Shown here: positions 41,681 through 52,300 of the stretch, piece after piece | Layout: every line of letters begins with the position of its first letter | Position numbering within the stretch: the stretch's first letter is position 1 | NCBI GenBank assembly: GCA_905178155.1 | Contig: CAJINV010000003.1 | Coordinates: 2,893,715-2,957,714, forward strand | DNA length: 64,000 nucleotides | From: Amoebophrya sp. A120 | Taxonomy: Eukaryota > Sar > Dinophyceae > Syndiniales > Amoebophryaceae | Reading direction: 5' to 3' | The notes under the pieces: model-generated | What the model was told of the DNA's origin: nothing | The model's database searches: none | The model's input: only the letters and a program-made list of their open reading frames with translations | Translations under genes and position numbers: made by a program

Positions 41681-42973
41681 TCAAAGAAAGACTTGAAACA
41701 AAAGCATCATGGCGCACGCGAAGAGCACGGACAGCCACCAATTGCAGGTTGGCAAGGGCATTTTTGCGTCAGAAGATGCTGCCGCGGGGGAGGGTGAAGG
41801 CGTGGGCGACGGCGATGGGGCAGGAGTCGGTGTCGGACTGGGCGACGACACGACTGCCGTCAGTAAAGCGGGGTGCAAATAGGTTGTACTGACGACGGAG
41901 GTTGTTCTGCCGCTGACCTGCCCGGCATAGTCAGCACCCCAGCAATTCGGCACCTTATCCGCTTGCAGGGCACAGAAATGCGCGTACACTCCTGCACTGC
42001 CGCTCGCAAGCTGGCTCCACGACACGCCGTCGGGGTACTGAGCCATGTCCACGCTGCCACCGCCCCCCACGGAGTAGGAGTAGCTCTTCCCCCAGGCGTG
42101 GAGTGTCCCGTCGGCCTTTAACGCGTACACAGCAAAATTCATAGTGGACACCTGAGTGTAGACCTGGCCCGCGACCACAGAGCCCATGCTCAGAGACCCG
42201 ATGCCGCTCGCAGGCTTGGAGTTCGTCAGCCCATTCCCAATTTCCTGCGTGCCGCCGTAGACGCCCAGCTGCCCGCTCGCGCCGAGTACTGCTACGAAAT
42301 CAACTCCGCCGGAGACCTGCTGCACCGGGAAGTTTAAATTTGCGAGTTGTGTCGCGGTCGGCGTGTAGGAGCCGCGACTGTCCCCGAAGCACGTCAGACC
42401 GGCCACGCCCGATTGGAACGCGCAGCACCAGTGCCCCCCGCGTTTGCCGGCGCAGCTGAGGCCAGTAAACGTCGTGGCGGTCGCTGGCACATTTGCGAGT
42501 GCGAAGTTCACTGCAGTCGTGCTGGAACCCGTGGCGGCCGGCTGGCAGCTTATGGACGTCGCGCTTCCGCAATACACCGTATTGGGTCCCCAGGCCGTGA
42601 TCGTTCCGTCCGTGCGAATGAGTGCGCCGCCCCAAAAGCTTAGATCGGCATCCTTTACCTCAACACCAATCAGGCTCGCGGCATCCGTGTGGTCGGGTCC
42701 GTACCCGTTTGAGCCAACGTAGAAACTCACGCGCATGTTGGCATCCACGCCCATAACGGCTTTCCCGCCACACGTCAAGGCCTTTGCGGTGGTGCAGGGA
42801 AGCTTCGAATCCATGGAGTTCCCGCCCCAACAAGACGGCTTTCCGGTACTTTCGATGATTGCGCAGCAGAAATTGTCCCCACAACAGAGCGGGGAAAGCG
42901 CTCCGCTGACGCCGTGGTCATAGATGATAAGTGTGATGACGCAAGCCAGAAAAGCGATGGGAAATCGCCACAT
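41681..42973 (-). CDS. Secreted or surface RCC1-like beta-propeller protein (430 aa)
   Basis: Intronless, ATG at 42973. N-terminal signal peptide (MWRFPIAFLACVITLIIYDHG...SGA). The body contains degenerate RCC1/BLIP-II-type blades, each ending in a C-W-G or C-F-G turn with strand-pairing residues (PSCWGGN, LTCFGDS, LHAWGKS, PNCWGAD), and many Cys pairs, suggesting an extracellular disulfide-rich propeller. A Ser/Pro stalk follows (~residues 378-400, SPTPTPAPSPSP repeated). The C-terminus is hydrophobic (WWLSVLFACAMMLLFQVFL), so it is probably TM- or GPI-anchored. The ligand is unknown. RCC1-like repeats on surface proteins usually mediate binding rather than nucleotide exchange. Confidence 0.75.
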   Translation of the reverse strand: MWRFPIAFLACVITLIIYDHGVSGALSPLCCGDNFCCAIIESTGKPSCWGGNSMDSKLPCTTAKALTCGGKAVMGVDANMRVSFYVGSNGYGPDHTDAASLIGVEVKDADLSFWGGALIRTDGTITAWGPNTVYCGSATSISCQPAATGSSTTAVNFALANVPATATTFTGLSCAGKRGGHWCCAFQSGVAGLTCFGDSRGSYTPTATQLANLNFPVQQVSGGVDFVAVLGASGQLGVYGGTQEIGNGLTNSKPASGIGSLSMGSVVAGQVYTQVSTMNFAVYALKADGTLHAWGKSYSYSVGGGGSVDMAQYPDGVSWSQLASGSAGVYAHFCALQADKVPNCWGADYAGQVSGRTTSVVSTTYLHPALLTAVVSSPSPTPTPAPSPSPTPSPSPAAASSDAKMPLPTCNWWLSVLFACAMMLLFQVFL

Positions 42974-43846
42974 TTTTTGCCTTTCGCTCCGCGACTCAAA
43001 AAATCGATCCGCAGGTCCTCCGGTTCTATCTACTTATTGTCGTCTCTCTTTGTTTCCGCCAGAGTGGGCAACTGTGAACCCAATCAGGGGAGTCACCATG
43101 GAAAAGCAAAAACATCGCTCCGGGGAACGACAGATGTATGGGGGCACGACCAACAGGAGGCTACAGTCGTCTCCTTCACTCCATGTTTGCGCGAATGTGG
43201 GCGAGGCGCTGCGTCATAAGTCGCGGAGATAGGGCCGGCACCTGCGGGTGGAGTACTGAAAATACACAAACTAACTACAGCTGCACAGAACAAGAACTGG
43301 TCGTGGAACATGACACGAATGTCTTGTTAATGATGCGCGACGACGCAAACCTTCAGCTTCAGGCCGTCAGTTGCATTCTATCGCCACAGAATGATGCCTT
43401 TCTTTTTCATATCCTTGTCACGCTTTTTTTGTTCAGTATCCATATTGACAACAAATCAACTCGAGCTACAAGCACAACAGCTCTACGCCATTGCCTCATT
43501 TCTCGACCAACATGCCCCCATCGGTATGTAGTGTCTGCACATGCTACACTTGAGGAAGAAAAGGCCATGACTTCTTCCTAAAAACGTCGGTGCACAAAAA
43601 AAATAGATGCAGTCGTCTCGACATTCGTAAACAAAACGGTAAGTAGCCACACGCTTGAAAGCTCGACAAGCTAGCGAAAACCTACGAGCCTCCATAGGCG
43701 GTGACCAAATCATTGAGCGTGTATATGGCTATCATGACTACACGCAAACTACAATAAACAAATGAAAAGGGAACATAAGAACCGCAAATACGGCATGACG
43801 CTCTTCTAACTAGAAATCTATTAAAAAAAAAATGGTACTTAATTCA
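42974..43846. other. Intergenic, nothing recognised
   Basis: About 0.9 kb with short ORFs only. It includes the 5' flank of the RCC1-like gene and the 3' flank of the introner-split gene. Confidence 0.4.
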
Positions 43847-46800
43847 TCAATTATCCGCAACGCGAACGTGGCTCCGCACGTAATCCGCGATTTCCTGCCG
43901 TCGTGGTAGAAGTGGTGCAAGCACGAACTCCTCCACGAGGTCTGAAATGTTTTCCTTTGCAGAGCTATCACACTGCTTAAATAAAGCACGCAGGGATTCT
44001 GACATGACGGCAAGCTGGGGGTTTTCGAAGGTGGAAGAGGACATCGAAGAGATGGATCGCAAAGGAGCGTCCGCACAATTCGGAGCGGGGTAGTAGATGT
44101 CTTTTTCGTTCAAGGTCGCGGGTGAGTTCCTGGCAAGAACATCCCGCTCTTTCTGGCCCCCGCCCAACATGGCTTCGTAGTAGGCCATGGCCTCCGCTTC
44201 GTACTCGGTAATGACGTCCGCTTGTATCCAACGAAAAAACTGTTTCACTGTGGTGATTTTGCAAGATCTGCAACACAAGTTTGTTACACATGACAAAGAA
44301 AACTTGGCATGCGTGCTTCCTAAGGGAAAACACAGCTAGAAATCCAATGTGTTGCATGCGTAGCAAGACAAACACATTTGCGTTCCGTATCCGTTCTATG
44401 CATCACAAGTTTACAGTGAAACAGTTTTTTCTTGAGATAGCTTCGTCAGCGGTGATAATGCCCGGGCCAGAGGACTGCTCCGGGACGGGCGGGAGGTCGC
44501 CACGACTAACGCTGCGCTTTCTCACGTTGACGGCCACGTTGCTGGTAGATGTACTCTGCAGGGGGCTGCTACTACTACCGCGCTCTAGCAAAAGCAACGT
44601 CATGGCAAACGCCAAACACACAACGACAGATCTGTGGGCCTCACTGGTTTGTTCTGGTCCATTGTCATCTTGGAACGAGCTGGAGACCACGCTCGCCGTC
44701 GTTGGATTTGAGACGGCGGACTGCCGGTCAAACTCCGCTATATGCCGGTGCAGCAAGCGAACCACGTTTCCCGCGCGGAAGGGCTCCGGGCAGGACAACC
44801 CATCAGTTGCCGTCAAATCCGATGTGAAGTGGTACGAATCGCGTGCGATAAGCGCGGCGGCAAAGAGCAAAACGCGAGGAAGCAAATCGATACACTCGCC
44901 CCTGCGCACGAGAATTGGCCCGCTCAGCGGCCGCACTTCCTTGTTGTCGGCGCCCGCCGGATTCTGTCGCGCACAAGCTGCGAGAGCACAATTCAGGTCG
45001 GGAACCTTTTCGAGCCGAAATCGCAGATAATCCGCGCACCGCTCCGCTAACACTTCAGCGCCCAGCGTGCGAGTGTTCAGCACACCTGCAGTCTCGTCTA
45101 CTGCAGACAACGCAGCTGCTCTACTCCGTGGTTGTTCCCGTTGTCCTCGGTTGCCGTTACTGTCTGAGCTTGTTCCAGAAGATCGCACAGGAGACACTGT
45201 TGCTGTCCCGGAAGATTGATGCACTCCGACCCCCCGCTGCAACGACTCGGATTGTTGTACCAACCCCAAAGCACTTTCGAGAATCCCTTTGCGCCACTCG
45301 CGCTGCGGGTCACTAGAGGACCAGCCGCCCCACTCGCAGGTGAGCAGGTGCTCCACGTCGACCAGAGACAGGTGATCCTCGACGGCGCTGCCACTGTAGG
45401 TTCGCATCCGGGCCAGCCGCGCGAACTCCGGGGACACGAACTGCGACAGCCCCTTTTCCGCGTCGGACGCCGACCAGGAGCCGCGCCCGTTGGAGGTTCG
45501 CTCCTGCTGGTCGATGCGGTTAATGTCGCGCTTGACGACGGCGAACAGCGCGTTCCGCAGTTCGTCCGTGAGCGCAACACGATCGCCACTTCCGAACAGT
45601 TGCCTTAAAACCCGAATCGCGTTCGCGCCGTCGTCGTCCTGGTAGCTGCGCCCCCGCAGCAGGGACGAGAGGACCTCCGCGAAGCAGTTCTGCTCGGCGG
45701 CGAGGCCCAACTCGCACAGTTTCTGCGCAACCGCGACGTCTTGCACCACCGCGGGGTGCCCCGCCTGCGCCAGCTGCACCGGGTCGAACCGGTACCCGAC
45801 CTTCAAGTTCCCCTCGCTGTCGCGCACCTCCACCTCGTCCCCGAAAAACTTCGTTCGCGCCTCCTCCTGCTCCGCGGTCTGCGCGAGCAAGCGCAAAATG
45901 TCCTCGTTGATGTGCGCGTCGACCGACAAATGCAAGGCTCCCCCGCCGGCTGCACCTCCCGCCATGCTCATCATCCCCGCGGACGGCTGGAGCTGGTGCA
46001 CGGGCGGCAGCGGCGACGCCCGGGTGTCGTCTCGCGGGTCATCGAAGGGAAAGTTGATGCGGTCCCTCGCAGTAGAAGTGAACTTCTCCACAGCACTATT
46101 TGCCGCCGTGGTCGGTGGCAACAACCGACACAACCGCGCAGCGACCAGCCGGCATCCCTCGCGCTGGTTCTCGCGCACCTGCATCAGCCGCCGCGGGCTG
46201 GTGAAGTCGTTGATGAAGTAGTCCGCTTGTTCGTTGAGGTGGGGATGTTGACCAGAAGTCGCAGCTGCACCTCCCGCCCACTGGTGGTTGTTAATACTGT
46301 GGAAATTATCCCCAACATCGTCCGAAGATCCGTGCCAGGCATTGGGCAGCAACTTGTAAAAGGACAGAGGAGTGAGCTCTCCGTACACCTGCCGAAGCCG
46401 CATGTGGGTGAGCTCGATGAGGCCGCGCAGGTTTCGGAACCTCGGGTGGTTGATGCGCGCGAAGTCACAGAGAAACTTGGAAAAGCGGCGTGTGCGCTTT
46501 TCGAACACCGGGAAGTGGCGGGACTTGACCAGCGCCCAAGCGAAATCCAGAAAGTGCACCATCCCCCGACTGAAGAAGTTCTGGTCGGTCAACACCTTCT
46601 GCAGTTCATCCAAAACCTGGTGGACGCGCCGCCGCAGCATATACTGCTCGGCGGCACGGTCGAGAAACTTCTGCTTTTCCTCCGTATTTTTACCGTCAAA
46701 CACCGCGGTTGATATTTTCGGGTCAGAGGTCGACAGCGCCTCGAAATCACGGTCCTCCGTCTGGTACAACGACAGCGCCCACTCCTCGCGCGCGTACGTC

Positions 46801-48105
46801 TTGCGTTCCCCGCCAAACTCGAAGTCGTTGTCAAATAAGGCCGTGTGCGCGACCTCGTACTGGCCGTCCAGCATCTCCTGCAGCATATGCAAGAAAAAAA
46901 CTGTGTAAGTGTAACTCTGTAATGCAGAACATGCAACAGAGTTACGCCTGTCATGCCAGACAGCCATGAGCTCCTCTCTTCATGTGTGTTTTCCCTTATG
47001 GTCCACGCATGACAGGTTTTCTCTGTCATGTAGAGCAAATTTGTGACGCTGTCAGCCAAAGATAGTTACACTAACACAGTTTTTTTCTTGGATACAGCAT
47101 GGGGCTCAAGCAGTAGCCCTCAATGTGGCGCGACACGAGCTGCATTTCTTGCACCTTTTTGAAGGGCCCACTGTCCCGCGAGTACGCGCGCGAAACTTCG
47201 CGTGTGACAAACCCACCACTGTCGCGGGAGTAGGCACGGGACACCTGTCGGGAGATGGATACTGAATGTTGTCGCGACAGGGTATTAAAGTCGTCCGACC
47301 ACTGCCGCGGAATGTCGCTGTGGTTGTCCTCACCCTGTTCGCTCGCCGGAACAACTCCAACATCAGGTGGCTCTTCGAGTATTGACGAGGTCTCGCGGAT
47401 CAACTCCAGATTGAAGTCCACATCCTCGTCGTCGTCGATGAAGCGATGCTCCTCGGTGTCCATGAGCATGATGCACCGCAGCGGCACATTGTCCCCGTTC
47501 ACTTCATCGAGCATGCACTTGCACGCCTGCCCCAAAGACGAACCGGCAAGCAACCAGGACCCATCATCCTGGGAGATGCCTACTTCCGTGGTAGCCTCTG
47601 TAGTCGCTTTCGTTCCTGATGGTGGACGACCCGCAATATTCCTCCGGTCCGGACTGCGCGAACTCGATTTCCGCTTGGTTCCCGCTAGCTTGTCTGCCGC
47701 ACCGCTTAAGACCGCGCTCGGTGACAGTGCGTTGGAACCACCTGCTGTGCCATTGCTACCAGCAGCTCCGAGCAGAGCTGCATCGTCGTCCGAATTGCGC
47801 CGACTGCCGGTTCGGGAGGCAGAGCGCGAAACCTGCGAGGGCAAGACGTTCACTTGCTTGAGCAGCTTTCGCCGGGCCAAGTCGTTGTGGACGATCTGGC
47901 CGACATCCTCCGCGATGTTTCGCCGACCAGAAGCTGGCTGCTCCGCTACCGCCCCAAAAGTTGTTGCGTCTTTCCAGTCAAACAAATCCCCCTCAAACAG
48001 GGTGTCGCCGTTCAGACGCAGAATTCGAAGCCGCCGTCTGCGAGGAGAACCACTCAGGAAACTGAGAGACGACGATGGTGGGGGCTGCTGAATACTTGCC
48101 ATCAT
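43847..48105 (-). CDS. Large hypothetical protein split by two introners (3 exons, 1,274 aa)
   Basis: Exons 48105-47095, 46880-44440 and 44219-43847 total 3,825 nt once each introner and one duplication copy are removed. Spliced joints read CLSPMLQEMLDGQYEVAH and ITADEADVITEYEAEAMA, uninterrupted and coding-like. The N-terminus is Ser-rich and disordered, with an early RRRLRILRLNGDTLFEG strand segment. The middle is helical (FSRGMVHFLDFAWALVKSRH, RNLRGLIELTHMRLRQVYGE, GCRLVAARLCRLLPP). The C-terminal ~130 residues (EAEAMAYYEAMLGGGQKERD...LVEEFVLAPLLPRRQEI) are also helical. The pattern has a general resemblance to cytosolic helical regions of large calcium-release channels, but no pore is present and I do not assign a family. 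Both introns lack GT-AG ends. Confidence 0.7.
44224..44439. mobile_element. Introner element, family 1, second copy in this gene (216 bp)
   Basis: On the transcribed strand the element starts TATCTCAAGAAAAAACTGTT and continues TCACTGT; its other end, read inward, starts TATCCAACGAAAAAACTGTT and continues TCACTGTG. Target-site duplication AAGC at 44440-44443 and 44220-44223. Removal of the element plus one AAGC joins GAA GC to G GAC, giving TADEADVITEY. Possible splice registers within the duplication include CT...AG; none is GT-AG. The interior carries CATGCCAAG and CATGCAAC words also seen in the sister copy. Confidence 0.85.
46887..47094. mobile_element. Introner element, family 1, first copy in this gene (208 bp)
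   Basis: On the transcribed strand it starts TATCCAAGAAAAAAACTGTG and the other end, read inward, starts ATGCAAGAAAAAAACTGTG; both continue through TAA/TTA-GTGTAACT. Target-site duplication ATGCTG at 47095-47100 and 46881-46886. Removal of the element plus one duplication copy gives CCC ATG CTG CAG GAG in frame. An alternative in-frame register ends at CTGCAG and drops one codon (TA...AG intron). The interior contains TGTCATGC and CATGACAG words. Confidence 0.85.
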
Positions 48106-49377
48106 CAAGAAAAAGCTCGAGCAGTGAACTTTCAAGTAAATCTGACTACGAGTGCTACGAGTACAACAGCCGTGCGTCTCTTGATGTTTTTACATTTCTG
48201 ATTACTAACATGCTCCACCGCCGTCACAATACATCACGTCGTGAAGCTAGTAGGGGCAGATGAGACTTTGTAAAAAGAACTAACCAAGGGTGCACAGAAT
48301 GATTAAAACTCTTTGTGACTAAGTCGTCAGGCCTATACGGTCTGGATGTCTCGCGGGTGTGTCTTTCTTTTCGTTGCTAGTAACAATAACAAATGCCAGT
48401 CACAAGCAGCATGAGGAGGGGGGATTGCGAACTCGTTTGATCACGAACGAACTGTAGGAATGGCAACATGGTGGATACACTTGTGGCGAGGTATGAGATC
48501 TTTTCTATTTTAGTGGCGCGCTCTGTTGCATTGCTACCAAATCACCTCCTCCGGCGGAGCAAACTGTTGGCTATCACAACCAACAACTTAAGCAGAAATC
48601 GTTTTCAACTGAAAAAACTGTCTTGTCTCATTCTTGCATCCATGATGGCGGGTGTCTTCCATCGTAAGTATGCACGTCCAAGAAAAAAACCGAAAACCAG
48701 CATTCGCCTTGTTTACAACTCAAGATCTTTACCGAAATCCCGCCTTTCACTCGTTGGCAAAAACTCTGTGTGTCTCGCTGACCCGAGTTTTGCAAGATGA
48801 ATCTGTCAGAAAACACTCCGGAAAAACTTTTTGAGCCGCAAAAAATATCCGCGGCAGTTCGAAGGCGCATTGACTTCCTTTTCAAATTTTATTTCTTATT
48901 TCATATACCTGCTGTAGCTGTTCTTTCCAAAAATAAATTACATTCAGATTGATCGCATGTTGTCGCGGTACATTCAGGCACAGAGAGTTCTTGGAAAATT
49001 TATCGTGGACTAAAACTTATACTGAGGCAAATATTGGTCGGCTGCTCGCATCTGTATCCGATGGCGTGCGTGTTGTACTTAACGCTAACTATCAAACAAA
49101 CATCGAGTTCGTTGGGTACCCAAAGAGTAATAGATAACATGTGGTAGGCTAATACCTCGTGCCAAACGAAAGAACAAACTTACTGCAGAAAACTGTCCAA
49201 ACTTTTTTGTACAGGTACTTGTAAATAAAACAAAAGGCAAAAAAGACATGTCTAATGTCGCGGTCGCTCTTTTCGGGAAATTAGATCACGAGTGGGTAGA
49301 TCAGAAGTTGTGGGTAGATCACAAGTGGGTAGATCCTGCAGGTACTTCTAGATTGGGTACTTTGAATTTGATCTTCT
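48106..49377. other. Intergenic, small direct repeat only
   Basis: About 1.27 kb without a coding-like frame that shows motifs. It carries the GTGGGTAGATC triplication near its right end. Confidence 0.45.
49292..49336. repeat. Three near-tandem copies of GTGGGTAGATC
   Basis: Copies start at 49292, 49310 and 49325, with spacers of a few bases. They lie just downstream of the stop codon at 49378, so probably in the 3' UTR of the large dinoflagellate-type gene. Confidence 0.85.
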
Positions 49378-52300
49378 TCAAGCTGCGGACTCGGGTGGGG
49401 GTGCAGCTGGAGCCACCTCGTCCACTTCCATCGCAGTCTCGCCCGCGGGAGCTTCTTTCGATGGCGGCTTAGCTGCAACTGCCTCCGGGGCAGCAACCGT
49501 TTCCGCAGCCGCGTCTGTGGCCACCTTCTGCTGTTCCGCTGCGGCTTTTTCTTCCTCCAACTTCTGCTGCTCGGCGAGTTCCTTGGCGGCCTTTTCCTCT
49601 TCCATTTTTTGCTTCCGCGCTAGTGCCAGAGCCTCACGCTCGAGCTGCGCCTGTCGCTGCTTTTCGCGAGCCGCCTCCTTCACGGCTCTCCGGCTGTCTT
49701 GATCTTGGATTTGCTTCTGCGTCGGGTAATGGACGAACGTTCCGTTGCACACTGCAACCTTGTCTGCATTAAACAGCAGGGTCACATGCCCCTCAAGGCT
49801 CGATCCGTCGCAATCTGGAGGAGGTGAGGATGAGACATGAGTAAAGAAAGCATGCATGATAGAGAAAGATTTGCGTTCGTCCAAATCGCGATCTATTACC
49901 AAAGTACTATAAAAAGCACCAAAATCTACATCAAATTCAAAAAAAACTAGTATGCGATACCAAGTCGCCTGAATGGAGCCCGAAGTCTGTTGCCCGTATC
50001 CTTCTTCGGAAAATCCGTGAGGAGGATGTAATCTCCAGCATCCAAGGATCCGCTCGTCGTTTTTTTGTCCTGTGCCTCCGCGTCGCTCTCGAAGTCAACC
50101 GTGATCGGGCAGTCGGCCTTGATTTGAAACACGGGCGTGGAATACGATTCGAAGAATGGCTTCCCCGAGGACGTGCGCAGGGTGATCCAGCCCTCCATCT
50201 GGTCCTCCGCACAAAGGACGCGTGCCCGCATCATGCCACCCTCGTCGAGACCCGTTTCCAGGACGCGAACCCGTTCGTTGAACTCGAATTGGCGGACTTT
50301 CTTCATCTTTGCCAGGGACTTCTCCTCGGTCATCACGGTTCTGTTCACGCACCGATAGAAGCTCTGCGCCATGAAATCCCGGAACTCCCGAGTGCTGAGA
50401 GATTGCTTCTCCCTCCCAGCGAGGCCCCGGACCACCAGCTGCAGCAGCGCCAATACGGATTCTATCTTGTTTTCCTCGCAGTAATTGTGAATCGCCTGCG
50501 CGGTGATCCGACCATCTCGCTCTGCAGCTGCTGCGATGTCAGTCTGCTGTTGTTCCAGCGTCGCATCCTCCACTTTCTCGTCTTCAGCCTTGTCGTCCAC
50601 TTTATTTTCGATGTCTTTCATGGCGACGTCGTCTTTGTTCGACTCCACGGCGGGGTCGGACGGCTTCTCGGCGTTAGCGGCTTCGACGTCGGACGTAGAG
50701 CTGGCTTTCGCGTCGTTCGATTTGGATTTCTTGGCTTCTCGAAAAGCTTCCACGATGCCCTCCGCTTCGGCGTCAATGGTCACTTGCGAGTACTCAGCAA
50801 AATGTTGCATCAGGGTATCCCGCTGGCGCCTGGACAGCAGGGCCTCCGCTTCCCCGGCTCTTTTGCGGGCATCATTTGTGTTCTGGAGTGCGGTGTGTGC
50901 GCGTCGCAGCAGTGCGTGGATGTCCTGCTGGAGCTTCTTGGTTTCTTCGTCCACTTTCAGAACCTCGAACTTGGTCAACTCGCTGCCGTTCGCTTGTGCC
51001 CAGGACTCCGCTTCTCGCGCACACTCCCGCAAAGAATTTGCCAGGACTTCGTACTCTTTGATTTTGTCGTACGCAGTAGTCAAGGACATTGTGGGAAAGC
51101 CTTCGAGCTCTTTGGCACACGCCTCGAACGCGGTTTCGTGTTTCTGCATCTGTGCCTTATTGTCGCCCAAAGCAGCTCCCAACGTCACCGCAAGCTGTAA
51201 TTATAGTCAGTGTTGCATATGTGGAAATGAAGTTCTACCGCAAATGAATATCAAACATCTAGTTCTAGATCTGTTCTCTTTGTTGAACAAAGGGATAAAA
51301 TAAATTGGCATCGTCAATAACAATGACACCCTAGTACTTCCATCGTCAATAAAGCACGAGCTAACACGCACTTAGGTAAGTACCTCGGCTCTGCCTTTCC
51401 TTTCCGCTTGCTCCAGAAGGTAGCGCCGGACCTGCGTCAACGGTCCATGCATTTCGACTTTCTGTTGCATCATCTCACGCAGCGGCCCATCCACCTCCGC
51501 CATTTGGCCTTTGATGTCGATCTCATAAAGCAATCGCATGCGCTGCAGTATCGCCAGCCCGGTGCGCGACGGAGGTTCTGACTGTCCGCTGTTGCTGTTT
51601 TCACCCCCCACCGCTGGGGCAGCGGAAGCTGCCTCCTCCGGTGCTTTCATGACAACGTCCTCGTCTCCGTCTCCAGAAGTTGCGTTTTTGCCTGACCCAG
51701 CTCCGTCGACATTCCCCTGTGAGTTCTTGACCTCGCCCTTTCCGGGTAATTCGAGATACTTTTGTTCCACACGTATCATGGAGTACTCTTTGCTGTCCGT
51801 CGACCACTCTCGACGCACGAAGGTCATCATTTTAGTGATGTCAGACACCGCTGTCTCCGATTTGAGCACTGCGTCTGCGATTTCTTCGCATGTCGGAACG
51901 TTTGTCATATCGCCGAACATCGCTGGGTCGTCCGCAACTCCGGTTTCCGTCTTTTCGTTCAACATAGCAAGGACGGGCTCTGCACGTTCCTTCAGGACTG
52001 TCAAAACGCCAAATGCATCGTTGGCCTGTTATTTTGCGTCGATGTTGTTTTACTGGCAGTATTACCTCTTCGATAACGACGCAAACAAAATTCATCTGAG
52101 AGAAGTAGTGAAATAGATAAGTACGCACCACGTCCGACACATGCGAAGAAGCAGTGACTAAGCATCTTACTGTCGGTACCTTCGGGAGAAGTTCTTTGAC
52201 CTCCGCAATTTTCGTCTCGAAGTGCTTCTTTACATCCTGCAAAGAAGACTCCATGGTAGCTTCGATCTCCGTGGCGCTAATTGGGCGCTCTGCCTCCGGC

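Noticed and set aside
45741-46712. 323-codon plus-strand ORF
   Set aside because: Shadow of exon 2 of the introner-split gene; that exon's frame is supported by in-frame joins at both ends.
50124-51200. 358-codon plus-strand ORF
   Set aside because: Antisense to exon 8 of the dinoflagellate-type gene, which carries the recognisable GWITL module and good splice sites on both sides.
51195-51383. Possible introner in the large dinoflagellate-type gene because of the repeated TTATTGACGATG
   Set aside because: The two copies are direct, not terminal inverted, repeats, and this intron has clean GT-AG ends with phase-consistent exons, so it is a conventional intron.
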